DNA of 64,000 nucleotides from Pseudoalteromonas sp. OOF1S-7 (GTDB lineage: Bacteria > Pseudomonadota > Gammaproteobacteria > Enterobacterales > Alteromonadaceae), in assembly GCF_022347765.1 (NCBI RefSeq), contig NZ_JAKRFZ010000004.1, forward strand, positions 310,001 to 374,000, in the 5' to 3' direction. The first letter of the stretch is position 1. Every line of letters starts with the position of its first letter. The notes beneath the pieces were generated by a model, which saw only the letters and a list, made by a program, of their open reading frames with translations, was not told the origin of the DNA and did not search any database. The position numbers and the translations under genes are program-made. Positions 37,863 to 47,884 of this stretch are shown one piece after another.

Positions 37863-37901
37863 AAAAATTTTTCGTTTAGTTCCCTAAACAGCAAAATTTT
37901 T
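37863..37901 (-). promoter_or_regulatory. Large hairpin with T-run in the pyrD leader
   Basis: On the plus strand AAAAATTTTTCGTTTAG pairs with CTAAACAGCAAAATTTTT around a TTCC loop, with one small mismatch. On the minus strand it ends in TTTTT, giving a terminator-like shape about 90 bp before the pyrD start. It could be a transcription attenuator. It could also be a second terminator behind the glutamate dehydrogenase gene, or a dispersed repeat. Confidence 0.5.
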
Positions 37902-37984
37902 ACCTGGTTCTCACCGAGATTTTCTTACCTCAAAATTAGCTACTTAATGAAGCGACTTAGTATCAATTTCAAATCTGAGATAAA

Positions 37985-38013
37985 AAAATACCCCAGCAAA
38001 GCCGGGGTATTTT
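37985..38013 (-). terminator. Rho-independent terminator after the glutamate dehydrogenase gene
   Basis: Perfect 10-bp stem AAAATACCCC / GGGGTATTTT with a 9-base loop, 13 bp after the stop, followed on the minus strand by a T-run of seven. Confidence 0.9.
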
Positions 38014-38026
38014 AACGGGTTATTTT

Positions 38027-41000
38027 CTATTTGGAAGTGTCACAGTTGTGACTCAACAGCATCAGCTCACGTAATGCCACTGAGAACTTCGCAAAGTCGT
38101 GACTCTGTGACGTCTTGAACTCAGCTAGCATTTGCTGCCAGCGCAGTAACAAGGTTGACTGATTTTCCATCCACTGGTTGATCAGTGAATCTACATCGTG
38201 GTCATCCCCTTCAAAGCTGTTCAAGACAACTTCAGACAGTGCACGTTGCTGCCAGTCCAGCTCTTCACGATAAGATGCACGTGCCAGCGCCTGCCAGTGG
38301 TTCGCTACAGGTTGTGCCGTGATCTGATCCAGGAACCAGTGCAGTCCCATGTTAGCGCCCAACTTGAAGTAAGTGTTAGACACTACATCAATAGCGCGGC
38401 CAGAATTCGCAGCTACTTCTGCCAGATCCATGACAGAGAACAAGCTAGACAGAGACACAATGCGCATCGCGATTTGCTCAGGTACACCCTGTGCAATCAA
38501 TGCATCGGCTTTTTCTGCCAGGCGAGCCCCCTCTTCCTCAACCATGTAGTTGTTCAGGTTCTTACTCAAATCGGCAAAGGTTGGCGCAAAGAACGCAATG
38601 GTCTCTTCAATCGTCATGCCTTTGTTGCGATGACGCAGGAACCAACGCGTTGTACGACGAACAGTACGACGCAGTTGGTACAACATTTCAGTCTGAACCG
38701 CTGATGGAATATGGTTATCCAGTGCCGCAATTGACTGCCAGGTGTCCTTCATTTCAAAGATTTCGCTGGCAATTGAGTAACACAACGCAATCTCAGCTTC
38801 CGTTGCTCCTGTTTCTTCATGCATACGAACCATGAAGTTCAGACCCATGTCATTAACGATGTTATTGGCCAGTTTAGTCGCAATAATTTCTTTACGCAGT
38901 GGGTGGTTATCCATCGCCGCGTTAAAGCGCTCACGCAGTGGCACCGGGAATGAATTTACCAACAGCTGGCGATAATATGGGTTTTCTGAAATCTCATCGA
39001 CAACCAGTGATTCTTTCAACACCATTTTAGAGTAAGAAACCAGTACAGAAAGCTCTGGACGAGTCAGATCTGAACCTGCCGCTGCACGCTCTGCTAACTC
39101 TTCATCGGTTGGTAGAAACTCAATGGTACGGTCCAGTTTGCCTTCTTTCTCCAGTGCATGGATAAAGCGGATCTTCTCTTTCAGTGTTGCCGGGCCCTTT
39201 GACTTAGTGATAGACAAAGTATGTGTTTGACGGTAACAGTCCGCCAGCACCAGTTCAGACACTTCGTCCGTCATGGCATACAGTAATTCATCACGCTGCT
39301 TCTTGGTCAGGTCACCTTCAGCTACCAAGCCATTTAGCAGGATCTTGATGTTTACCTCGTTATCTGAACACGCCACACCACCTACGTTATCAATGAAGTC
39401 GGTGTTAATGCGCCCGCCTTTCTCGGCAAACTCGATACGACCCAGTTGCGTTGCACCCAGGTTACCACCTTCACCAAATATTTTTGCACCCAGCTCTGAA
39501 CCATCTATGCGTAAACCATCGTTCGCGCGGTCGCCTACGTCTGCATTGGATTCAGACTTAGCTTTAATGTAAGTGCCGATACCACCGTTCCACAGCAGGT
39601 CAGCTGGCATCTTAAGCAAGGCTTTAATTAACTCGTTAGGAGTCATGCTGGCTTTTTTGGTGCCCAGCATCTTCTTCATCTCAGCAGTCAGGTTAATTGA
39701 CTTAGCAGCACGCGAGAATACACCACCGCCCTCAGAGATCAGCTCTTTGTTATAATCTTCCCAGCTTGAGCGTGGCAGATTAAACAAACGTTCGCGTTCT
39801 ACATACGAACTTGCTGCATCCGGATTCGGGTCGATGAAAATGTGCATGTGGTTAAAGGCTGCCTGCAGGCGAATATGCTTAGACAGCAACATACCATTAC
39901 CAAATACGTCACCACCCATGTCACCGATACCAACCGCTGTGAAGTCTGTGGTCTGACAGTCGATGTCCATTTCACGGAAATGACGTTTAACCGACTCCCA
40001 CGCACCTTTCGCAGTGATACCCATTTTCTTATGGTCATAACCAATTGAACCACCTGAGGCAAATGCATCACCCAGCCAGAAGTTGTACTCATCCGCGATG
40101 CCATTCGCGATATCAGAGAAAGTTGCAGTGCCTTTATCGGCAGCAACCACCAGATACGGGTCATCTTCATCATGACGCACAACATCTACCGGTGGCACAA
40201 TTTCACCGTGGACAATGTTGTCTGTGATGTCCAATAAACCACGAATAAACATCTTGTAGCACGCTTGTCCTTCTTTGAAGAAAGCTTCACGGTCACTTGG
40301 CAGTTGCTTACAAACGAATCCGCCTTTTGACCCAACCGGTACAATAACTGTATTCTTAACCTGCTGTGCCTTAACCAGGCCCAGAACCTCAGTACGGAAA
40401 TCTTCACGGCGGTCAGACCAGCGCAAGCCACCACGAGCGACTTTACCGCCACGTAAATGCACACCTTCTACGCGCGGAGAGTAGACGAAGATCTCGTATG
40501 CCGGTAATGGCAAAGGCATGTCAGGGATCGCCCGAGGATTGACCTTGAATGAAACATAAGACTTGTTGCTGTCGTCCGCTTCTTTTTGATAGAAGTTAGT
40601 ACGCAGTGTGGCATTGATCATATCAACGTACATGCGAATGATGCGATCGTCATCCAGGTTAGCAACATTTTCCAGTTCCAGATAGATCTTCTCAATCAGC
40701 TTGTCCAGCGTCTTCTGCGTCGCTTTCTTCGCAGGAGAGAATTTCTTCACAAACAGCTCGACGATTTGCGCTGCAATGTGCGGATAGTGCTCAAAGGTAT
40801 TTTCGATATAAGATTGCGAGAATGTCACGCCAATCTGACGCATATATTTAGCGTATGCACGCAAAATAGACGCTTCACGACCCGTCATGCCTCCTAACAA
40901 CACCATGCGGTTGAAGCCATCGCTTTCCAGACGGTTGTTCCACACATTAGTCAGTGCGGCGCGAAAACGTGCCGACACTTTATCGAAATCAGCAATGCCT

Positions 41001-42865
41001 TTGGAATCGATCATCATGGAGAAGTCCATGATCCAGTTTACCTGGCCGTCGCTGGTTTTGATTGCGTAAGGCGTTTCACCAATGACGCGCAGACCGAAAT
41101 TTTCCAGCATCGGCATGACGTCTGACAAATGAATGGGAACATCTTTGTGGAACAGGCTCAGACGAACGATTTCGCTGTTTGCTTCTTCCTGAGGACGGTA
41201 AAAAAGCATTTCCAGCTTTTTCTCATCACTTAGTTGCTCAAGCTTTTCAATGTCTACCACCGCTGCACTCGGTAGAACCTGATCTTTATATGAGTGTGGG
41301 AATGCATTAGCATACTTACGGTTTAGCTCATTGCCACGGGATTCACCAGTGCTGCCAAGCAAGGCTGACTGTAGTTTATCTTCCCAAGTGCGTGCGGCTT
41401 CTGCCAGGTTATTTTCGATGTCTTTCACGTTGTACTTAATACTGTTGTCTGCCACACGCACGATGTAATGCGTTCTCGCCAGTGTGGACTCTGAGAAAAA
41501 GGTCGTAAACTCAACTTTTTCATTGGACTTAAATGCATCTGCCAATAACTTTTGAGTTTCACGACGTAGTGCCGTGTTATAGCGTTCACGTGGTACGTAA
41601 ACCATACAAGAGAAGAAGCGCCCGTATACATCACGGCGAACGAACAGACGACACATGTCGCGTTCCTGAATTTGCAATACGCCAGTCGCAACTTCTAATA
41701 ACTCGGCTTCACGGGCCTGTACCAACTCATCACGCGGATAGGTTTCCAGTAAATTCAATACTGCCTTATAAGCGTGGGTACCTTCTGCAAAATCACACTG
41801 CTCCATAATGCGCTGGATTTTGCTCTTGAGAACAGGCACATCGGCTGCACTATTGTTGTAGAAGCTTGATGAGAACAACCCAATGAAACGATCTTCGCCG
41901 ATCACATTGCCCTGTTCGTCAAAGCGTTTGATGCCCACATAATCAATATAAGCCGGGCGATGAACACGAGACAGGGAGTTAGTCTTAGTTAATATCAGCA
42001 GGTTTTTGCTGCGTGCTTCTTTACGGGCAACTTCCGGTAGCTCTGACAGCAAACGACCGCCATCATGGCTGGAGTTTTTCATCAAACCCAGGCTTGTGTC
42101 TGGCACTGCGCGCAGTTCGTGGTCCCCTTGTACAGGCACCAAGTCATACTGACGATAACCCATAAAGGTGAAGTTATCTGAAGATAGCCACTCAAGGAAC
42201 TCGACCGCTTCATCAACCTCAGCCTGAGTGCAATCATGGTGGCGTGTTGGGATCTCTTTGCTGACTGCAACCAGCTTGTCGCGGATTGGCTTCCAGTCTT
42301 CAACGGCCACAGACACGTCTTTCAATACTGATTCCAGTTCCTCGGTGAACTCTTTGATTGCCTTAGCGTCGGTCTGACGATCAATCTCTATGAAAAACAC
42401 AGTCTTGGTCGACGATGATTCCTGATCTGCTTTTAAATTTGAAAGCGCAGTGATCTTGTTATTACTGTCGCGCTTGATTTTAAGCGGGCTATGTAACAGT
42501 AAGTGAGACACGATGTTTTTGCGGCTAAGTGCCATGCGCACCGAGTCAACCAAAAACGGCATGTCTTTGGCGATGATCTCTACGATCGTGTGAGAGGATT
42601 GCCAGCCATCTTTGGCTACTTCAGGGTTGAAAACGCGAATAACCGCATCGTCAGTGGCATTCTTTTCCAGAGAATTCCAAAGACTCAATGCGGCTCCGTA
42701 TAAGTCACTGTCGTTACGATGTGCCAAGTCCTCTTTAGACATATTGCTGTACAAGGCTTTGGCAAAAGTTTCAACGAGCGACACGTTTTCGGCATGAACT
42801 TTTTTGTGGATCAGCTTGGTGACGTTATCCAGGATAACCGATGCTGGACCTTCATTTTGTGTCAT
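38027..42865 (-). CDS. gdhB: NAD-specific glutamate dehydrogenase, large (180-kDa) type
   Basis: Oxidatively deaminates glutamate to 2-oxoglutarate, mainly for amino-acid catabolism. It has 1,612 residues, typical of the GDH-180 class known from Streptomyces, Pseudomonas and Shewanella. The long N-terminal half carries the regulatory ACT-like regions. The catalytic core begins at about residue 800 with ARGGLRWSDRREDFRTEVLG, then VGSKGGFV with the substrate lysine, and the NAD site TAVGIGDMGGDVFGNG. The start is the ATG at 42865 after AAGGAAC. It is flanked by a terminator on its 3' side and stands alone. Confidence 0.96.
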   Translation of the reverse strand: MTQNEGPASVILDNVTKLIHKKVHAENVSLVETFAKALYSNMSKEDLAHRNDSDLYGAALSLWNSLEKNATDDAVIRVFNPEVAKDGWQSSHTIVEIIAKDMPFLVDSVRMALSRKNIVSHLLLHSPLKIKRDSNNKITALSNLKADQESSSTKTVFFIEIDRQTDAKAIKEFTEELESVLKDVSVAVEDWKPIRDKLVAVSKEIPTRHHDCTQAEVDEAVEFLEWLSSDNFTFMGYRQYDLVPVQGDHELRAVPDTSLGLMKNSSHDGGRLLSELPEVARKEARSKNLLILTKTNSLSRVHRPAYIDYVGIKRFDEQGNVIGEDRFIGLFSSSFYNNSAADVPVLKSKIQRIMEQCDFAEGTHAYKAVLNLLETYPRDELVQAREAELLEVATGVLQIQERDMCRLFVRRDVYGRFFSCMVYVPRERYNTALRRETQKLLADAFKSNEKVEFTTFFSESTLARTHYIVRVADNSIKYNVKDIENNLAEAARTWEDKLQSALLGSTGESRGNELNRKYANAFPHSYKDQVLPSAAVVDIEKLEQLSDEKKLEMLFYRPQEEANSEIVRLSLFHKDVPIHLSDVMPMLENFGLRVIGETPYAIKTSDGQVNWIMDFSMMIDSKGIADFDKVSARFRAALTNVWNNRLESDGFNRMVLLGGMTGREASILRAYAKYMRQIGVTFSQSYIENTFEHYPHIAAQIVELFVKKFSPAKKATQKTLDKLIEKIYLELENVANLDDDRIIRMYVDMINATLRTNFYQKEADDSNKSYVSFKVNPRAIPDMPLPLPAYEIFVYSPRVEGVHLRGGKVARGGLRWSDRREDFRTEVLGLVKAQQVKNTVIVPVGSKGGFVCKQLPSDREAFFKEGQACYKMFIRGLLDITDNIVHGEIVPPVDVVRHDEDDPYLVVAADKGTATFSDIANGIADEYNFWLGDAFASGGSIGYDHKKMGITAKGAWESVKRHFREMDIDCQTTDFTAVGIGDMGGDVFGNGMLLSKHIRLQAAFNHMHIFIDPNPDAASSYVERERLFNLPRSSWEDYNKELISEGGGVFSRAAKSINLTAEMKKMLGTKKASMTPNELIKALLKMPADLLWNGGIGTYIKAKSESNADVGDRANDGLRIDGSELGAKIFGEGGNLGATQLGRIEFAEKGGRINTDFIDNVGGVACSDNEVNIKILLNGLVAEGDLTKKQRDELLYAMTDEVSELVLADCYRQTHTLSITKSKGPATLKEKIRFIHALEKEGKLDRTIEFLPTDEELAERAAAGSDLTRPELSVLVSYSKMVLKESLVVDEISENPYYRQLLVNSFPVPLRERFNAAMDNHPLRKEIIATKLANNIVNDMGLNFMVRMHEETGATEAEIALCYSIASEIFEMKDTWQSIAALDNHIPSAVQTEMLYQLRRTVRRTTRWFLRHRNKGMTIEETIAFFAPTFADLSKNLNNYMVEEEGARLAEKADALIAQGVPEQIAMRIVSLSSLFSVMDLAEVAANSGRAIDVVSNTYFKLGANMGLHWFLDQITAQPVANHWQALARASYREELDWQQRALSEVVLNSFEGDDHDVDSLINQWMENQSTLLLRWQQMLAEFKTSQSHDFAKFSVALRELMLLSHNCDTSK

Positions 42866-43032
42866 TATGTGTTCCTTAATCTATACCACCTTTGAACGGT
42901 AGATTATTTGTACAGCCATTTATTAGCGTGGAGTCATGTGAATTTTAACCTTTCTGGCGCTAATAAAAAGCCTTTTCGACGAAAACATTATAGCCTTTTC
43001 AGCCGGTTGGTCAGATATTCACTAAATATAGA

Positions 43033-43060
43033 TATAAATGGCCGAAACCGGCCATTTATA
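43033..43060 (-). terminator. Hairpin after the RND transporter gene
   Basis: Perfect 11-bp stem TATAAATGGCC / GGCCATTTATA with a 6-base loop, 7 bp beyond the stop. There is only a weak T-run, but its position fits the end of the four-gene operon. Confidence 0.65.
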
Positions 43061-43067
43061 AGCACTT

Positions 43068-45398
43068 TTATTCACACTTTTTTTTCTGGTCTGTCCAGAT
43101 TAAGGTTCCTATTGCAGGTAATAATAAAACGGCACCCAACATATTAACCAGGAACATGAAGGTTAACAATATCCCCATATCGACCTGGAATTTGAGTGCA
43201 GAGAAAATCCAGGTGCTAACACCGATGGCCAGGGTGATACCGGTAAACAGCACCGCACTACCGCGCTCGGCCAGCGCGTTACGATACGCATAGGCAAGCG
43301 GCACGCCTTGTTTCAACTGTGTCATCATAGAAGACAGAATATAGATGCCATAATCCACACCTATACCTACCCCCAGAGCAATTACTGGCAGGGTCGATAC
43401 CGTCAGACCAATTTCCAGCTTCACCATCAATGCTTGTGCCAACGTTGAGACGATATACAGTGGCAATACAACAGCGATGGTGGCGCGCACACTTCTGAAA
43501 CTAATCAGGCACAATACAATCACCGCGCCATAAACGTAAATCATCATCGGCAACTGCGCCGCCGATACCGACTCGTTAGTCGCCGCCATTACACCAATAG
43601 GGCCAGATGCCAGTTTAAACTGCACTTGATCGGTGCCCTCTTCCTCAGCAAACGCCTTAATTTGCGATACCACATTATCTATGGTTTGCGCCTTGTGATC
43701 GGCCATGAAGATAATAATCGGCATCACAGAACAGTCGCCATTCAACAAGCCGGTGCTGGTTTCAACCCGGGATGTGGCCTGAACCAGCGACGCGCTGTTA
43801 CGCGGCAGCGTTTGCCACTTCAGGTTCCCTTCGTTGTATCCTGCATTCACCGATTGCGCCACGGAGCTTAACGAAACAGCAGACTGGACACCAGGCAAGT
43901 TCTCCACGCGCCACTGAAAACGACTGATCCTGTCCATCGTGTCATGCTCTGTACACGCAGCCGGATAGGCTTCAACCAACACTTTGAGGATATCCGAAGA
44001 AATAGCGTAACGGTCTGAGATCAGGAAAGTATCCTGATTATAACGGGCATCTTCGTGTAGCGCTGGTGCCCCTGCATGCAGATCACCAATTTGCATGTGT
44101 TGTGACTGCCAGTATCCCAGGCCAAACAAAACGGCACTGACCAGCAGGATAACCCGAGCGACACGCTTATCGGTGGTTTTCACCAAACTTTCTCGCATCG
44201 TGGTGAACAGCTTATGGCTGAATGAATTACCATCATCAACACGGTGAATTCTGCTGGAGTTGTAGTAAGAAGCCAGTACTGGCAACAAGATCAGGTTAGT
44301 GAAAATAATCACAGCAACACCCAAACTTGCCGTAATTGCCAGCTCGCGGATAATGCCGATATCTATCGCGAGTAATGTCAAAAAGCCTACCGTGTCGGAT
44401 AGCAGTGCAATTCCACCCGGAATAAGCAAAGCTTTGAAGCTCGCTTCTGCCGCTACTTTACTGCTCACACCTTCTGCCACTTTCTTACCGATCGCATTGA
44501 TCATCTGTACACCATGGCTCACACCAATGGCAAAGACCAAAAACGGTACCAGGATCGACATAGGATCTAAGCCAAAACCCAATACAGTGAGCAAGCCCAT
44601 TTGCCAGACAACGGCAATCAGGGAGCACATGATGGGCAAGAGAGTCAGTTTGAAGCTCTTACAGAATAACCACACCATGATAAATGTGAATAAAATTGCT
44701 ACCGCAAAAAACAGCACAACGCCTTTAGCGCCATCGGCAATATCACCAGCCATTTTGGCGAAACCAATGATATGAACAGACACCTTATCTGTACTCAGTG
44801 GTTCACGAATTTCACTTTCGAGCTTTTTAGCAAATGCCAGTGTATCCAGCTTTTCCTGCGTTTGCGGATCCGTTTCCATAAGCTGGGCTGTCACCATCGC
44901 ACACGAATAATCACTGGCCACCATACGGCCCACAACTTTCGCCTTTTCAATGTTTTGCTTCACAACAGCCAAACCTGCTTCATCAGCCGTGAAATTTGCA
45001 GGGATAATAGGACCGCCGGCAAAGCCGTCTTCAACGACCTCCACAAACCGTGCGCTGGGAGCAAAAATTGAGTTAACCAGTGGGCGATTGACCCCCGGAA
45101 TAAAATACAGCTGGTCGTGAACGGCTTTCAGCTGAGTAAAAAATTCAGGATTAAAAATATCCCCGTCGGCATCACACACAGAAATCAGGATGCTGTTTGC
45201 ACCGCCAAACTGCTTTTCGTGCTTCAGGTAAACCTGCATATACTCATGATTTAGAGGAATGTTTTTGTTGAAAGAAGCATCAAGCTGGATCTGCGTCGCG
45301 CGAAAACCTAAAAACAGGGTTGCCACAATGAAGAACAAGATCATCGCGACACGATGTCTGAAAACGACGTAAACTAGTTGGTTTAACAATGACTGCAT
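43068..45398 (-). CDS. RND/MMPL family transporter
   Basis: Inner-membrane transporter of 776 residues with the RND layout: TM1 (about 13-32), a large periplasmic loop (about 35-215), a block of TM segments including GIALLSDTVGFLTLLAIDIG, a second loop (about 425-600), and a final TM block with GVGIGVDYGIYILSSM, the RND/MMPL proton-relay motif. Members of this subgroup move lipids or other hydrophobic molecules in the envelope. It has no periplasmic adaptor gene beside it, so it is unlike drug-efflux RNDs. The ATG at 45398 overlaps the stop of the YCF48-like gene by one base (TAATG), which implies translational coupling. It is the last gene of the DUF1302-DUF1329-YCF48-RND operon. Confidence 0.9.
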   Translation of the reverse strand: MQSLLNQLVYVVFRHRVAMILFFIVATLFLGFRATQIQLDASFNKNIPLNHEYMQVYLKHEKQFGGANSILISVCDADGDIFNPEFFTQLKAVHDQLYFIPGVNRPLVNSIFAPSARFVEVVEDGFAGGPIIPANFTADEAGLAVVKQNIEKAKVVGRMVASDYSCAMVTAQLMETDPQTQEKLDTLAFAKKLESEIREPLSTDKVSVHIIGFAKMAGDIADGAKGVVLFFAVAILFTFIMVWLFCKSFKLTLLPIMCSLIAVVWQMGLLTVLGFGLDPMSILVPFLVFAIGVSHGVQMINAIGKKVAEGVSSKVAAEASFKALLIPGGIALLSDTVGFLTLLAIDIGIIRELAITASLGVAVIIFTNLILLPVLASYYNSSRIHRVDDGNSFSHKLFTTMRESLVKTTDKRVARVILLVSAVLFGLGYWQSQHMQIGDLHAGAPALHEDARYNQDTFLISDRYAISSDILKVLVEAYPAACTEHDTMDRISRFQWRVENLPGVQSAVSLSSVAQSVNAGYNEGNLKWQTLPRNSASLVQATSRVETSTGLLNGDCSVMPIIIFMADHKAQTIDNVVSQIKAFAEEEGTDQVQFKLASGPIGVMAATNESVSAAQLPMMIYVYGAVIVLCLISFRSVRATIAVVLPLYIVSTLAQALMVKLEIGLTVSTLPVIALGVGIGVDYGIYILSSMMTQLKQGVPLAYAYRNALAERGSAVLFTGITLAIGVSTWIFSALKFQVDMGILLTFMFLVNMLGAVLLLPAIGTLIWTDQKKKCE

Positions 45399-46396
45399 TA
45401 GTGTTTCGCCTCTACTATCTGGATCCCTTGTTCCGTTGCCAACACCAGGTTTCCTTCAAATAAAACGCCAGCCATAATGGATTTGCCATTTTTAAGCTGC
45501 TTACTGGACAAGCCTGCGTCATTTCGTGAATGTATAACACCACTGTTTGCAAACAAATACTGTTGATTATTAACGCTTAAAACGTGATTAATCGTGGCTG
45601 TTTTGTTAAGCGCCAGGCGCTGAAACTGAGATAAGTCCGAGTTGGAGACAAAAGCATTGCCGCGTAGCCCTGCTGCAATCACCCTGCCATCCGCTGTTTT
45701 ATTAATTGAGAACAGAGACCCGGCATAAAATGCGGGTATCTTGCGCCAGCTCTTTCCGGCATCATCACTGATGGCGAACAACCCCATTTCACCGGCCAGC
45801 AGATATTGCGAGCCATCAATCAGCAGCGCATTGAAGTGAGGCAAAATAAACGCGGTTTCATCTTCATAAGCTGCCGGATCATCTTCTTTGAGTTCGGCAA
45901 GATAAGTGACGTCATCCGGGTGAACAAAGGCATCAATAAACCGCTTCGTCCATTTTTTCCCGCCGTCTGTGGTTTCATACATCATTCCGTAAGCACCAAC
46001 AGCATAGCCGGTTTGTTCATCGGCAAAGGTAATATCAAGACAAGGTTTTTCAATATCTGGTAAATGTTGCTGGATCTGCCAGCTTTGACCACCGTCTTCG
46101 GTGTTCAGGATCGTTGCGTCGTGGCCACATGCCCAGCCTTTTTTTTCGCTGGCAAAGGTCACTGCGGTCAGTAAGCTTTGCACTGGCACTGTGGCTTGCT
46201 GCCAGCTTTTACCATCTTGGCTGGTTACTATGGTGCCATGCTTACCAACCGCAACCAGTTGCTGACCTGTGTAACTGATATCTGTCAATAGTGTACGCTG
46301 TGGGTGTGCCACCATTAATGCATCAGAAGCTGCGGCTACTGCATCACTTTGCATTGCCATCACTGCAATCGTGGTTGCGACTAACTTCTTAATCAT
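45398..46396 (-). CDS. Exported YCF48-like beta-propeller protein
   Basis: Exported protein of 332 residues from the ATG at 46396. A longer frame upstream would start in the gap and has no signal peptide, whereas this start gives a clean one (MIKKLVATTIAVMAMQSDAV). The rest is a run of BNR/YCF48-type propeller blades (VGKHGTIVTSQDGKSWQQ, GHDATILNTEDGGQSWQ, GAYGMMYETTDGGKKWT, AGEMGLFAISDDAGKSW). YCF48 was named in photosystem II assembly, a role not possible here. In gammaproteobacteria such proteins sit with RND/MMPL transporters as periplasmic partners of unknown role. It is coupled to the RND gene. Confidence 0.85.
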   Translation of the reverse strand: MIKKLVATTIAVMAMQSDAVAAASDALMVAHPQRTLLTDISYTGQQLVAVGKHGTIVTSQDGKSWQQATVPVQSLLTAVTFASEKKGWACGHDATILNTEDGGQSWQIQQHLPDIEKPCLDITFADEQTGYAVGAYGMMYETTDGGKKWTKRFIDAFVHPDDVTYLAELKEDDPAAYEDETAFILPHFNALLIDGSQYLLAGEMGLFAISDDAGKSWRKIPAFYAGSLFSINKTADGRVIAAGLRGNAFVSNSDLSQFQRLALNKTATINHVLSVNNQQYLFANSGVIHSRNDAGLSSKQLKNGKSIMAGVLFEGNLVLATEQGIQIVEAKH

Positions 46397-46505
46397 GATG
46401 AATACTCGATAATTAGTGTGAGAGAGAATAGGAAGAGCAGGTTCAGGGGCCACCAAAGCAACCCCTGAGAAGTTGTGCTGTGCCGGTGTCAACCGGCCGC
46501 GGTGC

Positions 46506-47873
46506 TTATCGTCTACCCTCGCGACGTAAAGCGCTTTGTGTGAACTCATTGTCCTGGAAAGACTGGCTGAAATCATACATGCTTTCTTCGTTGTCCAGGC
46601 CAATAGCCAGGTAACGACGAGAGTTAAGATCATGATACACGTCCAGCGTACTCCAGTGGGTCGGTACTTCGTAGTAGTTCAGACCATGGGCCATCGCCAC
46701 ACGATACATCTGATCGCGGTTATCATATAAATCGGCAATGTGGATCTGCCAGCTGTCTTCATCAATATAGAATACACGCTTCTTATAGATGTGGCGGGTT
46801 CCCTCTTTCAGGTTTGCCTCAACAACCCAGACACGGTGCTTCTCATACCGAACATGCTCAGGGTTTACGTGACCGGCCATCAGAATATCGTCATACTTTA
46901 GCTTATCACTGTGCAGCTTGTAGCTGTTGTATGGGATGTACAGCTCCTGCTTGCCTTTTAACGTCCAGTCATAGCGGTTAGGTGAACCGTTAAACATATC
47001 GAAATCATCGGTAGTACGCAGGCTGTCCGATGCTGTTCCCGGTGCGTCATAAGCCACATTTGGTGCACGACGTACACGACGCTGGCCTGTGTTGTAAGTC
47101 CATGCCTGACGAGGAGTCAGGATCTGGTCCATGGTTTCGTGAACCAACAGAGCGGTACCTGCAAGACGTGCAGGTTCCGTTACCTTCTGTTTGAACTTGA
47201 ACAACACGTTAGACTCTTTCAACTCAGCCGGTGTCGCATCTGGATCAGAATATTTTACCAACAGTTGTTCATCGAATCCGATGATATTGTATGACCCTGA
47301 AGCTGTAGGCATAGCCTGTCCGCCGAAACGCGCGATAGATAAACCACGATAACGCAACAGATGGTTCCAGATTGCTTCTAAACCGTTCTTAGGAATAGGG
47401 AAAGGAATACCAATGGCGGTGTCTTTGATACCGTTACCGTCTTCAATCAACTGTGCGGTAGCTGCATACTTTTTAGTTGCATCGTAAACAAACTGAGGAT
47501 AGGCAGCACTACGCCGAGTTGGGTAGACGTGCATCTTAAAGGTATCCGGATACGTTTCAAACAAGGCAACTTGACCCGGGCTCAGTTTATCTTTGTGCTT
47601 GTCCAGATTGGTTTTATCAATCGTGAACAAAACTTTGTCATCTGCGTATGGGTCTGGGTGGTGCATACCCACTTCAAATCCCGCAGGTGGCTTAGTGATA
47701 CCACCTGTCCACGCAGGAATACTACCGTCGGCATTACCCGCTTTTTCCGCGCCGATCGGCGTCAGGTCCGCGCCTAAGCGCGCAATTTCTTCTGGGGTCA
47801 TTTTTGCAAATGCTCCCGGTGCTGCCATCATAGTTATAATTGTTGCAGCAAGCATAGTAGGTTTTCTAAACAT
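46506..47873 (-). CDS. DUF1329 family periplasmic or outer-membrane protein
   Basis: Exported protein of 455 residues with a signal peptide ending APGAFA. The start of the mature part (MTPEEIARLGADLTPIGAEK, then GNADGSIPAWTGG) is the hallmark of DUF1329. The family is thought to have a LolA/outer-membrane lipoprotein-sorting-like fold, which binds hydrophobic ligands; the biochemical role is not established. The start is the ATG at 47873, 11 bp after the DUF1302 stop. A 109-bp gap precedes the YCF48-like gene. Confidence 0.88.
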   Translation of the reverse strand: MFRKPTMLAATIITMMAAPGAFAKMTPEEIARLGADLTPIGAEKAGNADGSIPAWTGGITKPPAGFEVGMHHPDPYADDKVLFTIDKTNLDKHKDKLSPGQVALFETYPDTFKMHVYPTRRSAAYPQFVYDATKKYAATAQLIEDGNGIKDTAIGIPFPIPKNGLEAIWNHLLRYRGLSIARFGGQAMPTASGSYNIIGFDEQLLVKYSDPDATPAELKESNVLFKFKQKVTEPARLAGTALLVHETMDQILTPRQAWTYNTGQRRVRRAPNVAYDAPGTASDSLRTTDDFDMFNGSPNRYDWTLKGKQELYIPYNSYKLHSDKLKYDDILMAGHVNPEHVRYEKHRVWVVEANLKEGTRHIYKKRVFYIDEDSWQIHIADLYDNRDQMYRVAMAHGLNYYEVPTHWSTLDVYHDLNSRRYLAIGLDNEESMYDFSQSFQDNEFTQSALRREGRR

Positions 47874-47884
47874 ATGGAAAGCCC

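Noticed and set aside
46397..46633. Longer N-terminus for the YCF48-like protein
   Set aside because: The 79 extra residues overlap the DUF1329 gene and hide the signal peptide that begins at the ATG at 46396.
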